Below are positions 40,081 through 52,595 of a stretch of DNA of 64,000 nt, in pieces (the first letter of the stretch is position 1; each line of letters starts with the position of its first letter). This DNA comes from Inia geoffrensis (Eukaryota; Chordata; Mammalia; Artiodactyla; Iniidae): assembly GCA_036417435.1 (NCBI GenBank), contig CM070901.1, forward strand, positions 63,298,501 to 63,362,500, read 5' to 3'. Both the position numbers and the translations under genes were made by a program. The notes under the pieces are model-generated. The model saw only the letters and a list, made by a program, of their open reading frames with translations. It was not told where the DNA came from and ran no database searches.

Positions 40081-42091
40081 GTGGGAAGTCAAATAGTAGC
40101 AGCCGGTAGTGAGAACATAAAGGAGGTGCGTTTAAGGGTAAAAATTGAGCTACCATATGATCTGGTAGCTCACTACTGGCTCTATCACCTGAGAATACCT
40201 GAACCAAAAAGACACCGGCTGACAGTACGACAAGGCAGCAATATGTACCCTAGCCAAGACTTGTTACAACCAAAATTTCCATCGACACATGAATGCACAA
40301 AGAACAAGTGGTCCATGTACAAGATGGAGTATTACTCTGATAAAAAATATAAATATAAAAACCAAACATAACTAAGGAGACATAAGCTTTTGATATTTAT
40401 CCGGGCACATTCCATGCTAATTTACACCCAAGGAACACTACTTCCTGGAAGGTACTCTTTCCCTAGTAACCAGAGTGTGGAATGTAGAAATGCTGCCGCC
40501 CCGTGGCCGTTTGCCGCAACAGCGGCTTTACAAACTCTGCTAAAGGTCAATTCATATTCACAAGGACTGCAGGGCTGTAAATGACACCAGCCAACCAAAT
40601 GGTTGAAGGAGTTAATGGCCAAAAACATTCAAAACATGGCGCATACTTTAAGAAACCATGTGAATATGTAAGCTGTACTCACTCTTTACAAAACAATAAA
40701 AAAGTCCATAGCAATAAGCTCAATATAAGGAATTATTAGATATATGCAAATCCAGCCACAAAAAGCTATCAGATCACACCGGTCAGAATGACCATCAACC
40801 GAAAAATACAAACAATAAATGCTGAAGAGGTTTTGAAGAAATTCATATCCTCAACTTTAAGTGGCTCGTAAACTGGTAAGTGCCACTAATGAAAATAGAA
40901 TGGAGAAGCCTTTAAAAGGTAAACATTGCGATACCACATGATCGCAAAGACCCACTCCTTGGCCTATAACCTAGGAAGACAGAAATGGAATGACACATTC
41001 AGGCAAAAACTGCACTGCAGCAGTATTACAATAGCCAAGACATGGAAACCACCAAAACTTACATCAAGAGACGCATGGACAAAGAAGAACTGGTACGTGT
41101 ACAGATGGAATATGAGCCATGGAAAGAAAAATTAAACAATGCCGTTTGCAGCACAATAGATGAGTCTAGTGGTAATCACAACTTAAAGTAACTCAGAAAG
41201 CGAAAAACACATATCCTATGATATCACTTAATGGTGTTACCTAAAAATTGATACCAGTGAAGGTTTTTCACAGAGAAAGGCAATCAAAAATTCGATTAAC
41301 AAACGTATGGTTACCCAAATGGAAAGGTTTGAGGATTGGATAAATTAGCATATTGTGGGAAACAGAGATATACCAATACATGTGAAATATATAAGCACCA
41401 AAGACCTATGGAATACCAAGAGAAGACTACTCAACATTGGGTCATGACCCACATGGGAAATGGATCCGAAGAGGAATAGATATGTGTATTTGTGTAAAAG
41501 AACCACATCTTGCCCACCTAGAACAAACAGAACGGTGTAATCAAATTTGCTGTGATAACAAATAAAAATTAAATTAAGAAAACCAACAAGAAGTAATGAG
41601 ACATAAACTAATGGGGGGTTTTGCTGGCATACTCCATTCTATTTTACAAGTTGGAACGTTACACACAGGAAGGCTCTCTTGCCCTTCTAACCAGATTTGG
41701 GAATGGAGAAATGCCACAGCCATGCGACCGGTCTCCTGCAAAAGCAGCTCCGAATACACTGCTCAGGGTAACCTAATATTCACAAGAATTGCATATCTGT
41801 AAATGACACCTGCCCTCAAAACAAATCCTGGGTTCGAATATTGATGGAAAAATTCAAAAGAGGGAGACCTTTCAAGAAGACAATTTCAAGAATATATTTA
41901 AGTCACATTATTTTCTCTTTTTATGGTTTCACAATAAAAGGAAGAAACGCAACATCAGGAATTAATAAAGACATGAAAATTCAATCTACAAAAACGTTTA
42001 CCTGCCAACAGTCACCATGATCATCAGCAAAGAAGCTCTAAACAATAAATGCTCAAGGGTTTTCAGAGAACTGTGTGCCCTCTAGCTTCTG
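40081..42091 (+). repeat. Dimer C, copy 7 (closes L unit 7)
   Basis: Type C, 2011 bp; 'aaaacttacatc' (about 41055) as in C1, C2 and C8. Private 'agaatggag' near 40897 and 'gagggagacc' near 41861. Confidence 0.94.
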
Positions 42092-44324
42092 GTGGGAATT
42101 CAAATAGTAGCAGGCAGTAGTGAGAACATAAAGGAGGTGCGTTTAAGGGTAAAAATTGAGCTACCATATGATCTGGTAGCTCACTACTGGCTCTATCACC
42201 TGAGAAGAGCAGAATCAAAAAGACACAGGCTGACAATCCTACACTGCAGCACTATTTACCCTAGCCAAGACTTGGAACAACCAAAATTTCCATTAACACA
42301 TGAATGCACAAAGAACAAGTGGTTCATGTACAAGATGGAGTATTACTCCTATAAAAAATATAAATATAAAAAACAAACAAAACTAGGGAGACATAAGCTT
42401 TGGATGTTGATCCGGGCACATTCCACTCTAATTTACACCCAAGGAACACTACTTCCAGGAAGGTACTGTTTCCCTAGTAACCAGAGTGTAGAATATAGAA
42501 ATGCTGCCGCCCTGTGCCCGTTTGCCCCAAGAGCAGTTTTAAAACCTGTGCTAAAGGTCACTTCGTATTCACAAGGACTGCTCTGCTGTAAATGACACCT
42601 GCCAACAATATACGTTGAGGGAGGTAACGGCCAAAAAATTTCAAAATATGGCACATAACTTCAAGAAATCATTTGAATAGGTAAGCTGTACTCACTCTTT
42701 AAAAAACAATAAAAAAGTACATGGCTATAAGCTTAATATAAGGAATTATTAGATCTATGCAAATCCAGCCACAAAATGGTATCACTGGGCTTCCCTGGTG
42801 GTGCAGTGGTTGAAAGTCCGCCTGTCGATGCAGGGGACACAGGTTAGTGCCCCAGTCCGGGAAGATCCCACATGCCGCAGAGCGGCTAGGCCCGTGAGCC
42901 ATGGCCGCTGAACCTGTGCGTCCAGAGCCTGTGCTCCGCAACGGGAGAGGCCACAACAGTGAGAAACCCGCGTATCGCAAAAAAAAAAAAAAAAGGTATC
43001 ACCTCACACCGGTCAGAATGACCATCAGCAAAAAATATACAAACAGTAAATGCTGAAGAGTTTGTGAAGAAATGCATACCCTCAACTTTAGTTGGCTCAT
43101 AAACTTGTAAGTGCCACTAATGAAAATAGAACGGAGCAGCCTTTAAAAGGTAAACATTGAGAAACCATATGATCCCACAGTTCCACTCCTTGGCCTATAA
43201 CCTAGGAGGACAGAAATGGAATGACACATTCAGGCAAAACTGCACTGCAGCAGAATTACAAGAGCCAAAACCTAGAAAGAAACAAAATGTCCATCAGGAG
43301 ACAAATGGACAAAGAATAACTAGTACATGTACAGATGGATTATTAGCCATGGAAAAAAATGAAACAATGTAGATTGCAGAACCATAGACGACTCTGGATG
43401 TAATCACACAACTTGAAGTAAGCCAGAAAGCGAAAGACACGTATCCTATGATATCAATTATACGTGTTACCCAAAAATTGATACCAATGAAGATATTTCC
43501 ACAGATAAAGGCAATCACAGATTCATGAAACAGACTTATGATTAAGCAATTGGAAAGTTGCGAAGATTGGATACATTAGGATATTGGAGTTAACAGAGAT
43601 ATACAAACACATGTGAAATATGTAATCACAAAATACCTGCAGAATTTCAAGAGAAGACTACTCAACACTGTGTCATAACCTACATGGCAAATGGATCCCA
43701 AGATGAATACATATATGTATCGGTACAAAAAGCACACACACCTGGCTCACGTAGAACAAACAAAACATCATAATCAAATCTGCTGTGATAAAAAGTAAAA
43801 ATTAAACGAACAAGAAATAACGGGGCATAAAACTATGGGGGTGCTTCCTGGCTCATTCCATCCTAACATACAACCTTGGAACACAGCTTCCACGAAGTGT
43901 CTGTTGACTTAGTAACCAGATTTAAGAATGGAGAAATGGCGCAGCCTGGTGACCGTCTCCTGTCAAAGCAGCTTTAAACACAGGGCTAAGGGACCCTTAA
44001 TATTCACAAGAATTGCAGCTCTGTAAATGACGCCTGCCCTCAAAAATACCTGGGTTGGAATATGTACCTAAAACTTCAAAGAAGGCAACATTTGAAAGAG
44101 AAAATTTCAAGAGGCCTATTTAACTCATTTTTTCCTTTCTTTCTTTTTTTCTTGTTTAGCAAAGCAGGCCATGGAAAAAGCTGAACATGAGGAATTAAGG
44201 AAGACATGCAAATCCAGTGTACAAAACCGTATACCTGACAACAGACAGAATGATCATCAGCAAATAATCTCTAAACACTAAATGCTCAAGGGGTTTTAGA
44301 GAACTGTGCAGCCTGTAGCTGCTG
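42092..44324 (+). repeat. Dimer A, copy 8 (opens L unit 8)
   Basis: Type A, 2233 bp, matching A5 at every variable site scored, 16758 bp away. Confidence 0.95.
42786..42994 (+). mobile_element. CHR-type SINE in dimer A8
   Basis: Same insertion; 'gtcgatg' form, 16-A tail, as in A5. Confidence 0.94.
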
Positions 44325-46338
44325 GTGGGATATCAAATGGTAACACCCAGTAGTGAGAACAGAAGGGAGGTGCGTTGAAAGGTAAAAATTAAGCTACCAT
44401 ATGATCTGGTAGGCCCAGTACTGGGCCTATACCCTGAGAAGGCCAGAATCAAAAAGACACAAGCTGACATACTTACAAGGCAGCACTATGTACCCTCACC
44501 ACGACTTTGAACAACCAAAATGTCCATCAACACATGAGTGCATAAAAAATAAGTGATCCATGTACGTAATGGAATATTACTCTCATAAAAAATTTAATTG
44601 AATATAAAAAACATAAGTAAGGACACATATGCATTTGGTGTTTATTCATACAAATTTCACTGTAATTTACAAACAAGGAACACTACTTCCAGAAACTTAT
44701 TTTTTCCCTAGTAACCAGAGTGGGGAATGTAGAAATGCTGCCGTCCCGTGCCTGTTTGCCGCAACAGTGGCTTTATAACCTCTACTAAAAGCCAATTCAT
44801 ATTCACCATGACAGCAGGGATATAAACGATCCCTGCTAAACAAATGGTTGAAGGAGTTAATGGCCAAAAACATTCAAAACATGGCGCATACTTTAAGAAA
44901 CCATGTGAATATGTAAGCTGTACTCACTCTTTACAAAACAATAAAAAAGTCCATAGCAATAAGCTCAATATAAGGAATTATTAGATATATGCAAATCCAG
45001 CCAGAATAAGCTATCAGCTCACACCAGTCAGAATGACCATCAACCGAAAAATACAAACAATAAATGCTGAAGAGCTTTTGAAGAAATTCATATCCTCAAC
45101 TTTAAGTGGCTCGTAAACTGGTTAAGTGCCACTAATGAAAATAGAACGGAGAAGCCTTTAAAAGGTAAACATTGCGATACCACATGATCGCAAAGACCCA
45201 CTCCTTGGCCTATAACCTAGGAAGACAGAAATGGAATGACACATTCAGGCAAAACTGCACTGCAGCAGTATTACAATAGCCAAGACATGGAAACAACAAA
45301 ACGTCCATCAAGAGACGCATGGACAAAGAAAAACTGGCACGTGTACAGATGGCATACGAGCCACAGAAGAAAAAAATTAAACAATGCCATTTGCAGCACC
45401 ATAGATGAGTCTAGTGGCAATCACAACTTAAAGTAACTCAGAAAGCAAAGGACACATATCCTATGACATCACTTAATGGCGTTACCTAAAAATTGATACC
45501 CGTGAAGTTTTCTCACGGAGAAAGGCAATCAAAGATTTGATCAACAAGCATATGGTAAACCAAATGGAAAGGGTGAGGATTGGATAAATTAGCATATTGT
45601 GGGAAACAGAGATATACCAACACATGTGAAATATATAAGCACCAAAGACCTAAGGAATACCAAGAGAAGACTACTCAACATTGTGTCATGACCCACATGG
45701 GAAACAGATCCGAAGATGAATAGATATGTGTATTTGTGTAAAACAACCACATCATGCACACCTAGAACAAACAAAACAGTGTAGTCAAATTTGCTGTGAT
45801 AACAAATAAAAACTAAATTAAGAAAACCAACAAGAAGTAATGAGACATAAACTAATGGGGGTCTTTCCTGGCATACTCCATTCTAATTTACAAGTTGGAA
45901 CTTTACACACAGGAAGGTTATCTTGCCCTTGTAACCAGATTTGGGAATGGAGAAATGCCTCAGCCATGCGACCGTCTCCTGCAAAAGCAGCTCCGAGCAC
46001 AGTGCTAAGGGTAACCTAATATTCACAAGAATTGCAGATCTGTAAATGACACCTGCCCTCAAAACAATTCCTGGGTTCGAATATCGACGAAGAAATTCAA
46101 AAAAGGGCAACCTTTCAAGAAGACAATTTCAAGAGTATGTTTAACTCACATTTTCTTTCTTTCTTTTTTTCGGGTTTCACAAAAAAGAAAGAAACTCAAC
46201 ATGAGGAATTAATAACGACATGCAAATTCAGTCTACAGAAACGTTTATCTGACAACAGTCACCGTGATCATCAGCAAAAAAGCTCGAAACAATAAATGCT
46301 TAAGGGTTCTTAGAGAACTCGGTACCCTCTAGCTGCTG
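44325..46338 (+). repeat. Dimer B, copy 8
   Basis: Type B, 2014 bp; 'aaaaaatttaattg' near 44587 as in B5, but 'atagatgag' (45401) as in B4 and B7. Confidence 0.94.
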
Positions 46339-48349
46339 GTGGGAAGTCAAATAGTAGCAGCCGGTAGTGAGAACATAAAGGAGGTGCGTTTAAGGGTAAA
46401 AATTGAGCTACCATATGATCTGGTAGCTCACTACTGGCTCTATCACCTGAGAATACCTGAACCAAAAAGACACCGGCTGACAGTACGACAAGGCAGCAAT
46501 ATGTACCCTAGCCAAGACTTGTTACAACCAAAATTTCCATCGACACATGAATGCACAAAGAACAAGTGGTCCATGTACAAGATGGAGTATTACTCTGATA
46601 AAAAATATAAATATAAAAACCAAACATAACTAAGGAGACATAAGCTTTTGATATTTATCCGGGCACATTCCATGCTAATTTACACCCAAGGAACACTACT
46701 TCCTGGAAGGTACTCTTTCCCTAGTAACCAGAGTGTGGAATGTAGAAATGCTGCCGCCCCGTGGCCGTTTGCCGCAACAGCGGCTTTACAAACTCTGCTA
46801 AAGGTCAATTCATATTCACAAGGACTGCAGGGCTGTAAATGACACCAGCCAACCAAATGGTTGAAGGAGTTAATGGCCAAAAACATTCAAAACATGGCGC
46901 ATACTTTAAGAAACCATGTGAATATGTAAGCTGTACTCACTCTTTACAAAACAATAAAAAAGTCCATAGCAATAAGCTCAATATAAGGAATTATTAGATA
47001 TATGCAAATCCAGCCACAAAAAGCTATCAGATCACACCGGTCAGAATGACCATCAACCGAAAATTACAAACAATAAATGCTGAAGAGGTTTTGAAGAAAT
47101 TCATATCCTCAACTTTAAGTGGCTCGTAAACTGGTAAGTGCCACTAATGAAAATAGAACGGAGAAGCTTTTAAAAGGTAAACATTGCGATACCACATGAT
47201 CGCAAAGACCCACTCCTTGGCCTATAACCTAGGAAGACAGAAATGGAATGACACATTCATGCAAAAACTGCACTGCAGCAGTATTACAATAGCCAAGACA
47301 TGGAAACCACCAAAACTTACATCAAGAGACGCATGGACAAAGAAGAACTGGTACGTGTACAGATGGAATATGAGCCATGGAAAGAAAAATTAAACAATGC
47401 CGTTTGCAGCACAATAGATGAGTCTAGTGGTAATCACAACTTAAAGTAACTCAGAAAGCGAAAAACACATATCCTATGATATCACTTAATGGTGTTACCT
47501 AAAAATTGATACCAGTGAAGGTTTTTCACAGAGAAAGGCAATCAAAAATTCGATTAACAAACGTATGGTTACCCAAATGGAAAGGTTTGAGGATTGGATA
47601 AATTAGCATATTGTGGGAAACAGAGATATACCAATACATGTGAAATATATAAGCACCAAAGACCTATGGAATACCAAGAGAAGACTACTCAACATTGGGT
47701 CATGACCCACATGGGAAATGGATCCGAAGAGGAATAGATATGTGTATTTGTGTAAAAGAACCACATCTTGCCCACCTAGAACAAACAGAACGGTGTAATC
47801 AATTTTGCTGTGATAACAAATAAAAATTAAATTAAGAAAACCAACAAGAAGTAATGAGACATAAACTAATGGGGGGTTTTGCTGGCATACTCCATTCTAT
47901 TTTACAAGTTGGAACGTTACACACAGGAAGGCTCTCTTGCCCTTCTAACCAGATTTGGGAATGGAGAAATGCCACAGCCATGCGACCGGTCTCCTGCAAA
48001 AGCAGCTCCGAATACACTGCTCAGGGTAACCTAATATTCACAAGAATTGCATATCTGTAAATGACACCTGCCCTCAAAACAAATCCTGGGTTCGAATATT
48101 GATGGAAAAATTCAAAAGAGGGCGACCTTTCAAGAAGACAATTTCAAGAATATATTTAAGTCACATTATTTTCTCTTTTTATGGTTTCACAATAAAAGGA
48201 AGAAACGCAACATCAGGAATTAATAAAGACATGAAAATTCAATCTACAAAAACGTTTACCTGCCAACAGTCACCATGATCATCAGCAAAGAAGCTCTAAA
48301 CAATAAATGCTCAAGGGTTTTCAGAGAACTGTGTGCCCTCTAGCTTCTG
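46339..48349 (+). repeat. Dimer C, copy 8 (closes L unit 8)
   Basis: Type C, 2011 bp. 'gaaaattacaaac' near 47060 is shared with C5 and BC9, and 'caattttgctg' (47800) is shared only with BC9. Private 'gaagctttta' (47163) and 'attcatgcaa' (47255). Confidence 0.94.
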
Positions 48350-50583
48350 GTGGGAATTCAAATAGTAGCAGGCAGTAGTGAGAACATAAAGGAGGTGCGT
48401 TTAAGGGTAAAAATTGAGCTACCATATGATCTGGTAGCTCACTACTGGCTCTATCACCTGAGAAGAGCAGAATCAAAAAGACACAGGCTGACAATCCTAC
48501 ACTGCAGCACTATTTACCCTAGCCAAGACTTGGAACAACCAAAATTTCCATTAACACATGAATGCACAAAGAACAAGTGGTTCATGTACAAGATGGAGTA
48601 TTACTCCTATAAAAAATATAAATATAAAAAACAAACAAAACTAGGGAGACATAAGCTTTGGATGTTGATCCGGGCACATTCCACTCTAATTTACACCCAA
48701 GGAACACTACTTCCAGGAAGGTACTGTTTCCCTAGTAACCAGAGTGTAGAATATAGAAATGCTGCCGCCCTGTGCCCGTTTGCCCCAAGAGCAGTTTTAA
48801 AACCTGTGCTAAAGGTCACTTCGTATTCACAAGGACTGCTCTGCTGTAAATGACACCTGCCAACAATATACGTTGAGGGAGGTAACGGCCAAAAAATTTC
48901 AAAATATGGCACATAACTTCAAGAAATCATTTGAATAAGTAAGCTGTACTCACTCTTTAAAAAACAATAAAAAAGTACATGGCTATAAGCTTAATATAAG
49001 GAATTATTAGATCTATGCAAATCCAGCCACAAAATGGTATCACTGGGCTTCCCTGGTGGTGCAGTGGTTGAAAGTCCGCCTGTCGATGCAGGGGACACAG
49101 GTTAGTGCCCCAGTCCGGGAAGATCCCACATGCCGCAGAGCGGCTAGGCCCGTGAGCCATGGCCGCTGAACCTGTGCGTCCAGAGCCTGTGCTCCGCAAC
49201 GGGAGAGGCCACAACAGTGAGAAACCCGCGTATCGCAAAAAAAAAAAAAAAAAGGTATCACCTCACACCGGTCAGAATGACCATCAGCAAAAAATATACA
49301 AACAGTAAATGCTGAAGAGTTTGTGAAGAAATGCATACCCTCAACTTTAGTTGGCTCATAAACTTGTAAGTGCCACTAATGAAAATAGAACGGAGCAGCC
49401 TTTAAAAGGTAAACATTGAGAAACCATATGATCCCACAGTTCCACTCCTTGGCCTATAACCTAGGAGGACAGAAATGGAATGACACATTCAGGCAAAACT
49501 GCACTGCAGCAGAATTACAAGAGCCAAAACCTAGAAAGAAACAAAATGTCCATCAGGAGACAAATGGACAAAGAATAACTAGTACATGTACAGATGGATT
49601 ATTAGCCATGGAAAAAAATGAAACAATGTAGATTGCAGAACCATAGACGACTCTGGATGTAATCACACAACTTGAAGTAAGCCAGAAAGCGAAAGACACG
49701 TATCCTATGATATCAATTATACGTGTTACCCAAAAATTGATACCAATGAAGATATTTCCACAGATAAAGGCAATCACAGATTCATGAAACAGACTTATGA
49801 TTAAGCAATTGGAAAGTTGCGAAGATTGGATACATTAGGATATTGGAGTTAACAGAGATATACAAACACATGTGAAATATGTAATCACAAAATACCTGCA
49901 GAATTTCAAGAGAAGACTACTCAACACTGTGTCATAACCTACATGGCAAATGGATCCCAAGATGAATACATATATGTATCGGTACAAAAAGCACACACAT
50001 CTGGCTCACGTAGAACAAACAAAACATCATAATCAAATCTGCTGTGATAAAAAGTAAAAATTAAACGAACAAGAAATAACGGGGCATAAAACTATGGGGG
50101 TGCTTCCTGGCTCATTCCATCCTAACATACAACCTTGGAACACAGCTTCCACGAAGTGTCTGTTGACTTAGTAACCAGATTTAAGAATGGAGAAATGGCG
50201 CAGCCTGGTGACCGTCTCCTGTCAAAGCAGCTTTAAACACAGGGCTAAGGGACCCTTAATATTCACAAGAATTGCAGCTCTGTAAATGACGCCTGCCCTC
50301 AAAAATACCTGGGTTGGAATATGTACCTAAAACTTCAAAGAAGGCAACATTTGAAAGAGAAAATTTCAAGAGGCCTATTTAACTCATTTTTTCCTTTCTT
50401 TCTTTTTTTCTTGTTTAGCAAAGCAGGCCATGGAAAAAGCTGAACATGAGGAATTAAGGAAGACATGCAAATCCAGTGTACAAAACCGTATACCTGACAA
50501 CAGACAGAATGATCATCAGCAAATAATCTCTAAACACTAAATGCTCAAGGGGTTTTAGAGAACTGTGCAGCCTGTAGCTGCTG
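48350..50583 (+). repeat. Dimer A, copy 9 (opens S unit 9)
   Basis: Type A, 2234 bp. States 'gtgtagaata', 'ggtaacggcc', SINE 'gtcgatg', 17-A tail and 'cacacatctgg' match A3, while 'gacgcctgccc' matches A5, A6 and A8. Private 'gaataagtaag' near 48935. Confidence 0.94.
49044..49253 (+). mobile_element. CHR-type SINE in dimer A9
   Basis: Same insertion; 'gtcgatg' form, 17-A tail, as in A3. Confidence 0.94.
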
Positions 50584-52595
50584 GTGGGATATCAAATGGT
50601 AACACCCAGTAGTGAGAACAGAAGGGAGGTGCGTTGAAAGGTAAAAATTAAGCTACCATATGATCTGGTAGGCCCAGTACTGGGCCTATACCCTGAGAAG
50701 GCCAGAATCAAAAAGACACAAGCTGACATACTTACAAGGCAGCACTATGTACCCTCACCACGACTTTGAACAACCAAAATGTCCATCAACACATGAGTGC
50801 ATAAAAAATAAGTGATCCATGTACGTAATGGAATATTACTCTCATAAAAACTTTAATTGAATATAAAAAACATAAGTAAGGACACATATGCATTTGGTGT
50901 TTATTCATACAAATTTCACTGTAATTTACAAACAAGGAACACTACTTCCAGAAACTTATTTTTTCCCTAGTAACCAGAGTGGGGAATGTAGAAATGCTGC
51001 CGTCCCGTGCCTGTTTGCCGCAACAGTGGCTTTATAACCTCTACTAAAAGCCAATTCATATTCACCATGACAGCAGGGATATAAACGATCCCTGCTAAAC
51101 AAATGGTTGAAGGAGTTAATGGCCAAAAACATTCAAAACATGGCGCATACTTTAAGAAACCATGTGAATATGTAAGCTGTACTCACTCTTTACAAAACAA
51201 TAAAAAAGTCCATAGCAATAAGCTCAATATAAGGAATTATTAGATATATGCAAATCCAGCCAGAATAAGCTATCAGCTCACACCAGTCAGAATGACCATC
51301 AACCGAAAATTACAAACAATAAATGCTGAAGAGGTTTTGAAGAAATTCATATCCTCAACTTTAAGTGGCTCGTAAACTGGTTAAGTGCCACTAATGAAAA
51401 TAGAACGGAGAAGCCTTTAAAAGGTAAACATTGCGATACCACATGATCGCAAAGACCCACTCCTTGGCCTATAACCTAGGAAGACAGAAATGGAATGACA
51501 CATTCAGGCAAAACTGCACTGCAGCAGTATTACAATAGCCAAGACATGGAAACCACCAAAACGTCCATCAAGAGATGCATGGACAAAGAAGAACTGGTAC
51601 GTGTACAGATGGAATATGAGCCATGGAAAGAAAAATTAAACAATGCCGTTTGCAGCACAATAGATGAGTCTAGTGGTAATCACAACTTAAAGTAACTCAG
51701 AAAGCGAAAAACACATATCCTATGATATCACTTAATGGTGTTACCTAAAAATTGATACCAGTGAAGGTTTTTCACAGAGAAAGGCAATCAAAAATTCGAT
51801 TAACAAACGTATGGTTACCCAAATGGAAAGGTTTGAGGACTGGATAAATTAGCATATTGTGGGAAACAGAGATATACCAATACATGTGAAATATATAAGC
51901 ACCAAAGACCTATGGAATACCAAGAGAAGACTACTCAACATTGGGTCATGACCCACATGGGAAATGGATCCGAAGAGGAATAGATATGTGTATTTGTGTA
52001 AAAGAACCACATCTTGCCCACCTAGAACAAACAGAACGGTGTAATCAATTTTGCTGTGATAACAAATAAAAATTAAATTAAGAAAACCAACAAGAAGTAA
52101 TGAGACATAAACTAATGGGGGGTTTTGCTGGCATACTCCATTCTATTTTACAAGTTGGAACGTTACACACAGGAAGGCTCTCTTGCCCTTCTAACCAGAT
52201 TTGGGAATGGAGAAATGCCACAGCCATGCGACCGGTCTCCTGCAAAAGCAGCTCCGAATACACTGCTCAGGGTAACCTAATATTCACAAGAATTGCATAT
52301 CTGTAAATGACACCTGCCCTCAAAACAAATCCTGGGTTCGAATATTGATGGAAAAATTCAAAAGAGGGCGACCTTTCAAGAAGACAATTTCAAGAATATA
52401 TTTAAGTCACATTATTTTCTCTTTTTATGGTTTCACAATAAAAGGAAGAAACGCAACATCAGGAATTAATAAAGACATGAAAATTCAATCTACAAAAACG
52501 TTTACCTGCCAACAGTCACCATGATCATCAGCAAAGAAGCTCTAAACAATAAATGCTCAAGGGTTTTCAGAGAACTGTGTGCCCTCTAGCTTCTG
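50584..52595 (+). repeat. Hybrid dimer BC, copy 9 (closes S unit 9)
   Basis: Same B-to-C junction as BC3. It also contains a short C-like patch ('gaaaattac...gaggttttg', about 51305-51339) between B-like flanks ('gccagaataagc' before, 'ctggttaagtgcc' after). 'caattttgctg' (52045) is shared with neighbouring C8. Private 'agatgcatgg' near 51574. Confidence 0.92.

Larger units (their letters stand above)
35836..52595 (+). repeat. Super-repeat block 3 (L L S, 16760 bp)
   Basis: Composed of L unit 7 (35836-42091), L unit 8 (42092-48349) and S unit 9 (48350-52595), lengths 6256, 6258 and 4246. Its A dimers mirror block 2, but its C dimers carry 'aaaacttacatc' like block 1 whereas block 2 has 'aaaacgtccatc'. 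Conversion between units has therefore overlaid the block duplication. Confidence 0.9.
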
